Source: Halomonas alimentaria (GTDB lineage Bacteria > Pseudomonadota > Gammaproteobacteria > Pseudomonadales > Halomonadaceae). From it: 64,000 nt of DNA. Position 1 is the stretch's first letter. Each line of letters begins with the position of its first letter. The notes below the pieces were generated by a model. The model was not told where the DNA came from and did not search any database. It saw only the letters and a list, made by a program, of their open reading frames with translations. Location: the NCBI RefSeq assembly GCF_009902005.1, contig NZ_WUTT01000001.1, positions 1,762,127 to 1,826,126 on the forward strand, given 5' to 3'. A program made the position numbers and the translations under genes. Below are positions 45,227 to 54,308 of the stretch, one piece after another.

Positions 45227-46656
45227 CAGCTCTCGCGGTCGAGGATGGTGGAGATCATCGCCGTGGTGGAGACGCCATCCTCGAAGCCCAGCACCCGAAC
45301 CTCACCACCGGCGTCGCGCACTGCCTGACCGCCGGCGATCTGCTCCGGTTGGTAGTCACCCCCCTTGACCAGCACGTCGGGCAGCACCGCCTCGATCAGT
45401 CGCTGCGGGGTGTCCTCGGCGAAGGGTACCACCCAGTCCACGGCACCGAGCCCGGCGAGTACCTGCATGCGCCGCGCCAGGGGGTTGATGGGCCGCTTGG
45501 GGCCCTTTAGCCGGGCGATGGAGGCGTCGTCGTTGACCGCCACGATCAGCCGGTCGCCGAGCCGGCGCGCCTGTTCCAGGTAGGCGACGTGGCCGGCGTG
45601 GAGGATATCGAAGCAGCCGTTGGTCATCACTACCCGCTCGCCGCGGGCCTGGGCGGCGCGTACCGCCTCGATCAGCGCCGGCTCCTCGATCACCCCGAAC
45701 TCTGCCAGCTTGTCGCCGTGCAGGGCGGTGTAGAGCTCGGCGATGGAGAGGGTCGCGGTGCCCGGCTTGGCCACCACCAGGCCGGCGGCCAGGTTGGCCA
45801 GGGTCATCGCCTCGGGGAAGCCGTGGCCGGCAGCCAGGGCCAGGCCCAGCACGCCGATCACGGTATCGCCGGCGCCGGTGACGTCGTAGACCTCACGGGC
45901 ACGGGTCGGCAGATGCAACGGCTCGTGCCCCTCGCGGATCAGGGTCATGCCCTTCTCGCTGCGGGTGATCAGCAACGCCTCCAGCTCGAGCTCGGCGCGC
46001 AGGGCCTCACCACGCTCGGCCAGCTCGGCGTCGTCGCGGCAGTGTCCCATCACCGCCTCGAACTCCGTCAGATTGGGGGTGATCACGCTGGCGCCGCGAT
46101 AACGCGAGAAGTCGCTACCCTTGGGGTCCACCAGCACCCGCTTGCCGCTGGCACGCACCAGGCGGATCAGCTCCTCGACGCGGTTCAGCGTGCCCTTGCC
46201 GTAGTCGGAGAGGATCACCAGGTCGCACTCCGGCAGCGCGGCTTCTACCCGCGCCAGCAGCCCGGAGGTGTCCGCCTCGCCGAGCCCCTCCTCGAAGTCG
46301 AGACGAATCAGCTGCTGGTTGCGGCTCATCACCCGCAGCTTGGTGATGGTTGGCACGCCGGGGCTGCGCTGGAAGTGAGTACTCACTCCGGCATCCTCCA
46401 GGCGGCTTACCAGGCGGTCGGCGTTATCGTCGTCGCCGACCAGCCCCGACAGCGCCGCATGGGCACCCAGCGAGGAGATGTTCAGCGCCACGTTGGCGGC
46501 ACCACCGGGGCGATCCTCGCTCTCCTCGACGCGCACCACTGGCACCGGCGCCTCGGGGGAGATGCGCGAGGTGCCGCCGTGCCAGTAGCGGTCAAGCATG
46601 ACATCGCCCACCACCAGCAGGTGGGAGTGCTCCAGGGCGGTCAGGTCGAGTCTCAT
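45226..46656 (-). CDS. hldE: bifunctional heptose-7-phosphate kinase / heptose-1-phosphate adenylyltransferase
   Basis: Makes ADP-heptose precursors in two steps. The 476 residues have a ribokinase-like kinase domain (1-320) with [40 protein letters not shown], and [19 protein letters not shown] nucleotidyltransferase domain (345-476) follows, with [40 protein letters not shown], and [17 protein letters not shown]. Coupled to waaA by overlap and preceded by the heptosyltransferase gene with a 2-base gap. Confidence 0.97.
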   Translation of the reverse strand: MRLDLTALEHSHLLVVGDVMLDRYWHGGTSRISPEAPVPVVRVEESEDRPGGAANVALNISSLGAHAALSGLVGDDDNADRLVSRLEDAGVSTHFQRSPGVPTITKLRVMSRNQQLIRLDFEEGLGEADTSGLLARVEAALPECDLVILSDYGKGTLNRVEELIRLVRASGKRVLVDPKGSDFSRYRGASVITPNLTEFEAVMGHCRDDAELAERGEALRAELELEALLITRSEKGMTLIREGHEPLHLPTRAREVYDVTGAGDTVIGVLGLALAAGHGFPEAMTLANLAAGLVVAKPGTATLSIAELYTALHGDKLAEFGVIEEPALIEAVRAAQARGERVVMTNGCFDILHAGHVAYLEQARRLGDRLIVAVNDDASIARLKGPKRPINPLARRMQVLAGLGAVDWVVPFAEDTPQRLIEAVLPDVLVKGGDYQPEQIAGGQAVRDAGGEVRVLGFEDGVSTTAMISTILDRES

Positions 46657-46658
46657 CG

Positions 46659-47747
46659 TCAGGCGTCCTTGGCTGGAGGATGGTCGATGGCGTGCTGCAG
46701 TGCCGCCTCGAGGCGCTCGATCACGTCGTCGGCGCGGATCAGTGACATGGCATCCGGATGGCGGACACGCTGGCCCCAGGGTATCTCCTCGGGCTCCTTG
46801 TGCAGGTAGCTGCGCACCGCTTCGGGATAGCGATTGACCACGAAGTCGCGCCAGCGATAGGGCGCGGCACGGTCGGGGTTGGTGGTGGCGAAGAGCCCCA
46901 CGGTGGGCGTGTTCAGGGCGTTGGCCATATGCACGGGGCCCGAGTCCGGCGCGATCACCGCCTGGGCCGCATCGATCAGCGCCAGCAGCCCCTTGAGCGA
47001 GGTGCCACCGATGGCGTCGATCACCGCCTCGGGAGGACACAGGGCCTGGATGCGCTCACCCATCTCCCGTTCCTGGGTGCTGCCCCCCCCTGTCAGCACC
47101 GTGCACAGGCCATGCTGCTCCCAGGCGTGCTGGACCACGGCGGCATAGCCTTCGGCGGACCAGTTGCGGAAGTTGCGCAGCCGCGGATTGGCACACGGGC
47201 TCATCAGCAGGTAGCGGGAATCACCGGTGAGGGCACGCGCCTCGTCACGGGCGGCGGAAGGGATCGCCAGGTTCCACTCGAGGCTCAAATCCTCGACCCC
47301 CATCAGCCGGGCGAAGTCCAGAAAGGACTCCAGCACATGGGCGTTCGGGTGGGGCGCCAACCGGCGATGGGTAAACCAGTGCTGGGCATCCTTGGCGCGC
47401 GCCTTGTCATAGCCCACCCGGACATCGGCCTTGAGCCCCAGGGAGAGCGCACTGGCGCGCAGCGCCTGCTGCATGTGCAGCAGTACATCGAAGCGGGTAT
47501 CGGCCAGCTCGCGCCACAGGGCGCGCATGCCCGCGAGGCCAGTGGACTTGTCATAGACCACGAACTCGACCCCGGAGAGGCCCGCCAGTAGACTGTGCTC
47601 GGCCTTGCCGACGATCCAGGTGATGCGTGCCTCGGGCCACTGGCGCTGCAGGGCGCGAATCGTCGGCACCAGGTTACAGACATCGCCCAGGGCGGAGAGT
47701 CGCAGCACGCCGATGTGGCGCGGTTGGGCGGGCAGAGGATGCTTCAT
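46659..47747 (-). CDS. opsX: OpsX-type lipopolysaccharide heptosyltransferase I (GT9)
   Basis: A 362-residue GT9 protein. The N-terminal [20 protein letters not shown] and [18 protein letters not shown], then [18 protein letters not shown] and [20 protein letters not shown], and the C-terminal [20 protein letters not shown] with [16 protein letters not shown] follow the pattern I recall for Haemophilus/Pasteurella OpsX, rather than E. coli WaaC. OpsX adds the first heptose to phosphorylated single Kdo. The start at 47747 lies head-to-head with kdkA (CATG); no strong ribosome site precedes it. Confidence 0.82.
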   Translation of the reverse strand: MKHPLPAQPRHIGVLRLSALGDVCNLVPTIRALQRQWPEARITWIVGKAEHSLLAGLSGVEFVVYDKSTGLAGMRALWRELADTRFDVLLHMQQALRASALSLGLKADVRVGYDKARAKDAQHWFTHRRLAPHPNAHVLESFLDFARLMGVEDLSLEWNLAIPSAARDEARALTGDSRYLLMSPCANPRLRNFRNWSAEGYAAVVQHAWEQHGLCTVLTGGGSTQEREMGERIQALCPPEAVIDAIGGTSLKGLLALIDAAQAVIAPDSGPVHMANALNTPTVGLFATTNPDRAAPYRWRDFVVNRYPEAVRSYLHKEPEEIPWGQRVRHPDAMSLIRADDVIERLEAALQHAIDHPPAKDA

Positions 47748-48456
47748 GCGCTTGGCAACATTGAGAGCGGGAAAGTCCCATATTCTATATGATGCGGACA
47801 GTTTATGTGACGCCGGCAAGGCGCCACAAATCGGCCCGTCAACCTTCGACCCCGACTGGTGGCAGGCGCAGGGAAGGATCACCGGCCAGGCCCCGGGACG
47901 CGGCGCCAGCCTGTTCCTGAATGCCGGTAACGGCGAGGAGTGGGTACTGCGCCCTTACCGCCGCGGCGGGCTGGTGGCGCGGCTCAGTGAAGCCCGCTAT
48001 CTATGGACCGGCCTGGAGCGCACCCGCGCCTTCCGCGAACTGCGCCTCACCGCCGACCTGCATGCCCGCGGCCTGCCGGTGCCCCGCCCGGTGGCCGCCG
48101 ACGTCACCCATCATGGCCTGACCTACTCAGCCGCCCTGATCACCGTGCGCATTCCCGGTGCCCGCGCCCTGGCCAGCCTGCTGGAGAACGGCGAAGCCGA
48201 TGACGACCTGCTGCAACGCGTCGGTGCTACCATCCGCCGCTTCCATGACGTCGGCCTCGACCATGTCGACCTCAACGCCCGCAACCTGCTGGTGGGCGAA
48301 GGAGGCAAGGTATGGCTGATCGACCTCGACCGCTGCCGGCTGCGCCACGATGGCGCCTGGAAAGGACGCAACCTCGAGCGACTAGAGCGCTCACTGGTAA
48401 AATTTGGCGCTCCTGACACCATGACAGCGATTCGAAAGGGCTACGCGCTCGGCTAA
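47746..48456 (+). CDS. kdkA: 3-deoxy-D-manno-octulosonic acid kinase
   Basis: A 236-residue Kdo kinase that phosphorylates Kdo at O-4 in the inner core. PGRGASLFLNAG (ATP loop), WVLRPYRRGGLVARLSEARY, RELRLTADLHARGLPVPRPV, the catalytic loop HDVGLDHVDLNARNLL, and metal-binding WLIDLDRCRLRH match Haemophilus KdkA. The start at 47746 shares CATG with the divergent opsX start. No good ribosome site precedes it, so a start slightly downstream (for example the TTG within the next six codons) is possible. Confidence 0.85.
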   Translation: MRLATLRAGKSHILYDADSLCDAGKAPQIGPSTFDPDWWQAQGRITGQAPGRGASLFLNAGNGEEWVLRPYRRGGLVARLSEARYLWTGLERTRAFRELRLTADLHARGLPVPRPVAADVTHHGLTYSAALITVRIPGARALASLLENGEADDDLLQRVGATIRRFHDVGLDHVDLNARNLLVGEGGKVWLIDLDRCRLRHDGAWKGRNLERLERSLVKFGAPDTMTAIRKGYALG

Positions 48457-48527
48457 GAATTTGTTCACACCAAGAATCGAAAAATCATAAGTTCAGGGTA
48501 TCTACCCGGCTGAAACCTGAGGTTATC

Positions 48528-49337
48528 GTGAAAAAAATTTTGATCGTCGCCACCAGCCGTTTAATCAAGCTGACGGCCAACATTACCAAGGTACTCAGTT
48601 ATCCCTACCACTGGGTCCTGCCCGACAAGCGCTTCACACTACCGGAGTGCGCCGCTCCGTTGCTGGAAAACAGCAAGCCGAGCCGCATACCACGTATTAT
48701 CTGGCAGACCAACTTCACCAACCGAGTCACACTACCGGTGTACCTGAACTACCTGTTCAACCGGATTATGGCGCCGCGCTTCGAATACCGCTTCATGATC
48801 ACCGAGGCTCGGCGGGAGTTCATCGCCGAGCACTACCCTGATGTCCTTCCACACTATGATCGGCTGCAGATTGGTGCCGCCCAAGCTGACCTGTGGCGCC
48901 TGCTGGTGCTGCACAAGTTTGGAGGCGTCTATCTGGACATCGACGCCCACCAGGTCTGGCCGCTCTCTCGGGTGATTGGCAACGAACGCGAGGAGCTCTA
49001 CGTGACCACCCGCCGCGGCGAGCTCAGCAATTACTTCATCGCCAGCAAGCCGGAGAATCCTCGGCTTCAGGCCCTGATCGACCAGATCACCGCCAACATC
49101 ACTGGGGATATTGTCGACGGCGTATTCAATACCACAGGCCCTGGTGTCTTCAATCAGGTTCTCGACAAGGCAGTAATTCCAACGGTCTCTTACCGCCATG
49201 CGATCCATCAGGGTAGCTTTACCAACGAGCACTTCCAGTACATCGACAAACCGGAAGGAAAATGGACGAAGCAGCAACATAGAATCGCGGTGGTAGGCGA
49301 CGCCCCTGAACCCAGACCTGAGAATAAAGAGCGCTAA
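48528..49337 (+). CDS. glycosyltransferase with DXD sugar-binding motif (GT32-like)
   Basis: A 269-residue glycosyltransferase. It begins with a GTG (48528) with GAGG upstream. RIPRIIWQTNFTNRV opens the catalytic part, RLQIGAAQADLWRLLVLHKF is typical of the Gly_transf_sug family, and GGVYLDIDAHQVWPL contains the DXD nucleotide-sugar site. NTTGPGVFNQVLDKAV follows. These enzymes (OCH1-like, capsule-type) add sugars to LPS or capsule. Base composition is less GC-rich than kdkA upstream. The 3' end overlaps the opposite-strand glycosyltransferase by 4 bases (CTAA). Confidence 0.85.
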   Translation: MKKILIVATSRLIKLTANITKVLSYPYHWVLPDKRFTLPECAAPLLENSKPSRIPRIIWQTNFTNRVTLPVYLNYLFNRIMAPRFEYRFMITEARREFIAEHYPDVLPHYDRLQIGAAQADLWRLLVLHKFGGVYLDIDAHQVWPLSRVIGNEREELYVTTRRGELSNYFIASKPENPRLQALIDQITANITGDIVDGVFNTTGPGVFNQVLDKAVIPTVSYRHAIHQGSFTNEHFQYIDKPEGKWTKQQHRIAVVGDAPEPRPENKER

Positions 49338-50527
49338 GCGGGCTTCAGAAACCGACTGACCACTCTGTCGGGCTGGAAGTCATCGAGCCATTCACTCTTG
49401 ACTGGTGGCTTCGGCCCCTTAACGGCAGCACGCATTCCTTCCGCCAACGCCTCTTCGCTATGAGGTACCACGCAGCTTTCCAACTCACCCTTGAGGATCT
49501 CACGGATTCCCCCTGGACAATCCACGCTAAGCACTGGCGTGCCACAGGCTAGAGCCTCGAACAGCACGATTCCCATTCCCTCGAAGTGTGAACTGAGTAC
49601 GAAAAGCCTGGCATGTTGCATCCACGGGTAGGGATTGGATCGCTGGCCGGCAAAGACCACGCGCTCCCGAATGCCCAGCTCGTCTGCCAGTGACTCCAGC
49701 CGAGGCCTCTCCTTGCCATCCCCAACAAGCACCACTTTCTCTGATATACCGGAACGCGCATAAGCTCGAAGCAACAATGCCTGATCCTTGGCGGGCACCA
49801 GCCGTGCAACGGTCACGATATAGGGTTCAGTAGGAAGATCCGGCTCATCTTCCAGCATTTGCCGATGAATGCTGGCAAATGGGCAGGGATTCACTATCAC
49901 TCGAAGGGAGGCAGGCGTTGTTTCCCATGCTGATAGCTGCTGCATCACGCTGTCCTTTACTCCGTTGGACACCGCTACCAGGTGTCGCTGGTGGTATAGG
50001 CAGCGACCGACCAGCCAACGCCGCCAGTGCGGCCCGCCTTCTTGGAGGATATTCTCCAGCACATAGCAGGCGCGACTATCACGAAAGCTCCACACTAGCT
50101 CGAAGGTGCCCACCCCTCGGAAGATCAGACGATCCACTCGGCCATGACGTGCCTCGAATCGCTTGAGCCACAATCGAAATACCACGCCACCCATGATGCC
50201 AGTACCTAGAAACAGCGCACGCTTCAATAAAGGGTTCAGAATCAGCCGCGCCACCAACTCAAGCAGGAATCCGACGCCCGTCAGCCGTGCCCAATGCTTG
50301 AGCCGCAGTTCATGGCAACTGACGCCTGGCTCCTCCGGCCTCAGAGGTTCTTTGACGCTAGACAGACTTAATAGATGGCTATCATGCCCCTCTTGAGCAA
50401 AGGCATCTGCCAAGTTGACCGCCACCCTCTCCATCCCACCCATCTTGAGCGAGCGCACTACTATCAGGGTACGCAATGAGACGTTGCCCGTTTTAGCTGT
50501 CGAACTTTGGTCAGTCGAGGTAGCCAC
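49334..50527 (-). CDS. GT4-family glycosyltransferase
   Basis: A 397-residue GT-B glycosyltransferase. RTLIVVRSLKMGGMERVAVN begins the acceptor domain; IVTVARLVPAKDQALLLRA and LSSHFEGMGIVLFEALACG with EGMGIVLFE as the E-x7-E motif are in the donor domain. The GTG at 50527 is preferred because TGGAGG lies 6 bases upstream; the frame overlaps the previous gene by 17 bases. The sugar transferred is unknown; placement implies LPS outer core or O-chain assembly. Confidence 0.85.
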   Translation of the reverse strand: MATSTDQSSTAKTGNVSLRTLIVVRSLKMGGMERVAVNLADAFAQEGHDSHLLSLSSVKEPLRPEEPGVSCHELRLKHWARLTGVGFLLELVARLILNPLLKRALFLGTGIMGGVVFRLWLKRFEARHGRVDRLIFRGVGTFELVWSFRDSRACYVLENILQEGGPHWRRWLVGRCLYHQRHLVAVSNGVKDSVMQQLSAWETTPASLRVIVNPCPFASIHRQMLEDEPDLPTEPYIVTVARLVPAKDQALLLRAYARSGISEKVVLVGDGKERPRLESLADELGIRERVVFAGQRSNPYPWMQHARLFVLSSHFEGMGIVLFEALACGTPVLSVDCPGGIREILKGELESCVVPHSEEALAEGMRAAVKGPKPPVKSEWLDDFQPDRVVSRFLKPA

Positions 50528-51587
50528 GCAAAACCTCCATCTCATGTTGCGTAGAAAACAGTATTCTGCAGAGCTCGATATTGTCACGAGGTTGCGGTTC
50601 ACGGCGCTCCCATACCCCGATAACCTCGTCGGCTAGGGCCCGATAGTCCTTGTTGGGTACCATATGGAAACGCAGCCCCTGCTTGCGAAATTCCGGAAAT
50701 ACCGTGTTGGAGTAGCAGAAGCAGTGCATGCCGGTCGCCAATGCTTCGGCAAAAGCATTTCCAAACCCTTCACCATAACTGGGATAGATAAACCCATGGA
50801 AATCAGAAAAATAGTGATAGGGATGAGCCACATAACCGGCAAAGCTGACCACAGCCTCGAGACCAAGCTCTTTCACCAGGTCCTCGAGATATGCCTGATC
50901 CCCTCCACCACCGAACAATGTGAGGGTAACTGGAACACCATGCTCGTGGGCTCTTTTCACCGCCCTGATGGCATCCCGCTGCCCCTTGCCCGGCACCAAG
51001 CGTCCTACATGAGCAAGACGCAAGCCGCTCTCCTCTGCCGTCAGAGGGCTCGCTTCGGGCAGGTAGTCTAGCTTGCCCTCCAGCCCCACATAGTCGACGA
51101 ACACCTCGGCGTTCTCCAGCGGAAAAAGCGACATGACATTGCGCTTTAGATGCTCGCTGATACACCAGTGGGCCGTCACCCGCGACCAGGTTAGCCGGTG
51201 GACGAAATCCTTCTTCGGCGAGCTCTTGGTGGTGCCGTGCCTAACGATAAAGCGCCTGACTGGCGGGCCGATGGAGAAGTGGATCGAGTGGATCTCTGAA
51301 GCCCCAAGGAAAATGACGTTACGGATATCGTGCTTCCGCCATAATCTTCGCATTTCACGTATCGCCTTGATGCTAAAGCTGCCGCTAAATCCTACTGCCG
51401 CATGGGGGATGCCATGTCGCTTGGCATAGCCTTCCAGCCAAGCTCCCTTTCGGATGACCAGCAGGCATCTCCCTAGATAAGCGGAAATTTTCTGAGTCAT
51501 GAAGGCTGCATCATGCTCCATACCCCCATCATTTGGGGAGAAGCACAACACGGCTGTATTGCCTAGCCTACCTTCTTGTTCAGGCAT
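50511..51587 (-). CDS. GT4-family glycosyltransferase
   Basis: A 358-residue GT4 protein. N-terminal VLCFSPNDGGMEHDAAFM, RHGTTKSSPKKDFVHRLTWS, donor-domain LAHVGRLVPGKGQRDAIRA, and PSYGEGFGNAFAEALATGM with an E-x7-E motif. The start lies within waaL (25-base overlap) and the end overlaps the next gene, so the three genes form a tight unit. The substrate is unknown. Confidence 0.87.
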   Translation of the reverse strand: MPEQEGRLGNTAVLCFSPNDGGMEHDAAFMTQKISAYLGRCLLVIRKGAWLEGYAKRHGIPHAAVGFSGSFSIKAIREMRRLWRKHDIRNVIFLGASEIHSIHFSIGPPVRRFIVRHGTTKSSPKKDFVHRLTWSRVTAHWCISEHLKRNVMSLFPLENAEVFVDYVGLEGKLDYLPEASPLTAEESGLRLAHVGRLVPGKGQRDAIRAVKRAHEHGVPVTLTLFGGGGDQAYLEDLVKELGLEAVVSFAGYVAHPYHYFSDFHGFIYPSYGEGFGNAFAEALATGMHCFCYSNTVFPEFRKQGLRFHMVPNKDYRALADEVIGVWERREPQPRDNIELCRILFSTQHEMEVLRGYLD

Positions 51588-52936
51588 ATCGACTCACTAT
51601 GATCACCTCGATTCCCCCGTACCTGCCAATACCAAATGTGGGATACCAGTCCACCCAGTACCAGGTTGAACAGATATGTCCCCGACCAGAAGGAGAGATA
51701 GGATTCAAACTGGTTGACCACCACGAAAAAGATCAAGAACCCGAGACCAAAGAGGGCCATGTCCCCCGGCATCACCCCGGCTCGCCAGGCCCGCCAAGTG
51801 CCCATGGCCACCCAGGCGGTAAGCAACAGCATCACACCCAGGCCGAGCACCCCATAGGCCACCAGAATTTCGAGAGTCGTATTATGAAGATGCCCGAATT
51901 GCTGGCGAACATGATCGGGCAGCCAATCGGTATTCTTTATCACCAGGCCGCGCGCCTCATCTCCCCAGCCTACCAGTGGGCGCTCCACGAACCATTGCCC
52001 TGCCGCCCGCCAGGTGTGGAAGCGAACCCCCACGCTGGAATAGGGCACACTCGCCACGTCGCCCGAGAGGATATTGGCTATGGCCTCGTTCTCCTTGGCA
52101 AGACGCCGCTCCACCGTATCGTGAAAAGCTACTCCTGCCACGGCCCCCACGAGGACCAGGCCCACTAGTCCCAGCGCCATCCACCGCATCAGATGTCGAG
52201 GATGACGGTAATGCCATAGCCACAGCAGCGCCGCCATTGCCACGGCGCTACCAGCCAGGAGAAGGCCGAGCCAGATACCGCGAGTCTGGGTTACCGCAAC
52301 ACCGCACAGCAGCACGCTGAAGAGCACCAGCCAGACCAACCGACGCAGCCAGGCATATGAACCGATGTGCCAGCAGCGACCCGCGAAGACAATCAGACCT
52401 AGCAGGCCAGCACCAAAGAATAGAGCCGCATGCTGGGCATTCTGAATTCCGAATGCGGGCCGGTACCACGACTTAGTCAACGCCCGTTGCCACTCTGGCC
52501 AGGCCTGCTCGCCAATCGTTACCATCAACAATAAACCGAACAAGGCGAGGCCCCATAACAGCAATGTATGGCGCGTGCTGCCCCCTAGCCACCAGGCAAC
52601 CCCGATGAACAGGAACCACTTGGCCATACGATCGAGCTTGGGGTTGGAAGCGGCCCAGTCGGGGTGCTGCCAGGCGATCAATACCCAACTGAGCAGTTGC
52701 ACCAGCACTGCGGCCAGCAGCAGCCAGAGTGGCGCGCTCCCACGAATGCCACGTCCCCATACCAGAACGGCCATAAGACCGGTGAGCGCCACCAGTGATC
52801 CACCAGCTTCACCAATGGCAGGCTGATAGATCCTGAGCCCACCATAGAGCAGGGTACACACTACCCCCAGCCACCAGAGTGCCTGTGGGGTATACCAGGG
52901 CGCTGGGTGCGTCCATCGGTCAAGGGGATGCCACAT
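51563..52936 (-). CDS. waaL: O-antigen ligase (WaaL)-like membrane protein
   Basis: A 457-residue polytopic protein with about 11-12 predicted helices. The Wzy_C/WaaL region has RTRG-type TQTRGIWLGLLLAGSAV, the large periplasmic loop with VGVRFHTWRAAGQWFVERP and LVGWGDEARGL, and QFGHLHNTTLEILVAYGVLG, in which the HxHN-type histidine is the catalytic candidate. It joins O-chain to lipid A-core. It could instead be an O-antigen polymerase; no wzx or wzz is present nearby, and the LPS-core context favours ligase. Confidence 0.8.
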   Translation of the reverse strand: MWHPLDRWTHPAPWYTPQALWWLGVVCTLLYGGLRIYQPAIGEAGGSLVALTGLMAVLVWGRGIRGSAPLWLLLAAVLVQLLSWVLIAWQHPDWAASNPKLDRMAKWFLFIGVAWWLGGSTRHTLLLWGLALFGLLLMVTIGEQAWPEWQRALTKSWYRPAFGIQNAQHAALFFGAGLLGLIVFAGRCWHIGSYAWLRRLVWLVLFSVLLCGVAVTQTRGIWLGLLLAGSAVAMAALLWLWHYRHPRHLMRWMALGLVGLVLVGAVAGVAFHDTVERRLAKENEAIANILSGDVASVPYSSVGVRFHTWRAAGQWFVERPLVGWGDEARGLVIKNTDWLPDHVRQQFGHLHNTTLEILVAYGVLGLGVMLLLTAWVAMGTWRAWRAGVMPGDMALFGLGFLIFFVVVNQFESYLSFWSGTYLFNLVLGGLVSHIWYWQVRGNRGDHSESICLNKKVG

Positions 52937-52957
52937 GTTAGTCAGGCCCTCAGATAC

Positions 52958-52983
52958 GAAAAAAAGCGCCCGAAAGCGCTTTT
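52958..52983 (-). terminator. terminator separating GT4 gene from waaL
   Basis: On the minus strand AAAAGCGC-TTTCGG-GCGCTTTT is followed by further T residues (eight in a row, overlapping the stem). It ends the transcript of the glycosyltransferase at 53148 before waaL starts at 52936. Confidence 0.85.
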
Positions 52984-53147
52984 AGAATGCTATCACGTCA
53001 ACCCCTTACAGGACCTTGCCAAGATAGCGCGAACACAGACACTCGCCATCTGACAGCCAGAAACACGACTGATTCACTACGCGAGACACAACCCCTGGTT
53101 GCTCCGTTCGGGCAATGCTCTGCATTACTGGACAACTCGACGGCAGC

Positions 53148-54269
53148 CTAGACCGAATACTCTTCGACTAGGTGAGCGACATGGCCTGACAGAGTAAAGT
53201 CCTTCAACACTTTCTCGCGTGCAGCCCCTCCCAGTCGCGAGCGGAGCGTGGCGTCCGCGGCCAGCTCGGCCATCACCTCCGCCCAGCACTGAGGATCATC
53301 GGGTGCGGCCAACCGGCCGGTCGAGCCATCAAGGAGCTCGGGGATAGCTCCGCTGTTGCTGCCCACGACTGCCTTGCCGGCGGCCATGGCCTCGATCACG
53401 GTAAGCCCGAAGGCCTCGTTCCGCGAGGGCACACAGAGGATATCCAGCGCCTCGAACAGCCTCGGCAGGTCGCGTCGAAAGCCAGCGAAGGTGATACGCG
53501 GTTCGAGACCCAACGCGACCACGCGCTGGCGAAGCTCGGCCACGTACTCTTCATTACTGCCCTCCGCGGCCATCACGCCGCCAATCAGCACTCCCTGCCA
53601 AGCGATACCGGGGTGCATCTCGTCCAGCCGAGCCAACGCCTCGAGCCAGACGCGCTGTCCCTTGCCCGGTGTCAGCCGGCCAGGCAGGCCGATGGCCACA
53701 GCGCCATCGGTCACGCCCAGCTCCCGGCGCAGCGCAAGGCGCGTCCCGCCGTCGAGACTAGGCGCATAGGGGGCCGGATCGATACCCAGATAGAGACGAC
53801 GGATGCGCTCCGGAGGAAGAGGAAAGGCCGCAAGGTTGCGGGCCCGGGTCGCCTCGCTGATCGAGAAGAGCCGGCTGACCCTGCCGTAGGCCCAGCGGTG
53901 ATAGGGGTCCTTCTTGGGCCGAGTAACGCCCATATGGTCTGTGAAGAAGAGCCGCAGCGAGGGTCTAAGCGTCACCAGCAGCGCACCCAGGCGCAGGTCA
54001 CTGGACTTGTGGCAGTGGAGCACGCCGATATCATGCTCCTTCAGATAGCGCAGCAGACGCGGCAAGGCCAGCAAGGCACGTCCTTTAGAGGACACGACCA
54101 GAGGCTCGAGGCCAACCTCCCTCAGGCTGCTGGCAACCCTCGAGCCCGACAGCGCCAGCCCGTATGCCTGCCAGCCCTGGCGAACCAGCTCGGGTATAAT
54201 CCGAGAAGGATACATTTCCAGTCCGCCCCAGCCGCGGGAGAGACAGATCTGCAGGACTCTGTGCGACAA
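53148..54269 (-). CDS. GT4-family glycosyltransferase with TTG start
   Basis: A 373-residue GT-B enzyme. VLQICLSRGWGGLEMYPSRI at the N-terminus, HCHKSSDLRLGALLVTLRP, FFTDHMGVTRPKKDPYHR, LPGRLTPGKGQRVWLEAL, and PSRNEAFGLTVIEAMAAGKA (E-x7-E) support an LPS-core type GT4. The start is TTG with AAGGAG 8 bases upstream. It is divergent from the GT9 gene at 54309 with a 39-base gap, so both promoters overlap. A 163-base untranslated tail leads to its terminator; I see nothing else in that tail. Confidence 0.87.
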   Translation of the reverse strand: MSHRVLQICLSRGWGGLEMYPSRIIPELVRQGWQAYGLALSGSRVASSLREVGLEPLVVSSKGRALLALPRLLRYLKEHDIGVLHCHKSSDLRLGALLVTLRPSLRLFFTDHMGVTRPKKDPYHRWAYGRVSRLFSISEATRARNLAAFPLPPERIRRLYLGIDPAPYAPSLDGGTRLALRRELGVTDGAVAIGLPGRLTPGKGQRVWLEALARLDEMHPGIAWQGVLIGGVMAAEGSNEEYVAELRQRVVALGLEPRITFAGFRRDLPRLFEALDILCVPSRNEAFGLTVIEAMAAGKAVVGSNSGAIPELLDGSTGRLAAPDDPQCWAEVMAELAADATLRSRLGGAAREKVLKDFTLSGHVAHLVEEYSV

Positions 54270-54308
54270 GGATCGACTCCTTTGGTGTTGTGGGGCTCGG
54301 GAGCCCGA

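Noticed and set aside
47746..48456. Serine/threonine protein kinase instead of Kdo kinase
   Set aside because: The short length, PGRG loop, RPYRRGG and HVDLNARN motifs match KdkA, and the gene lies in an LPS locus.
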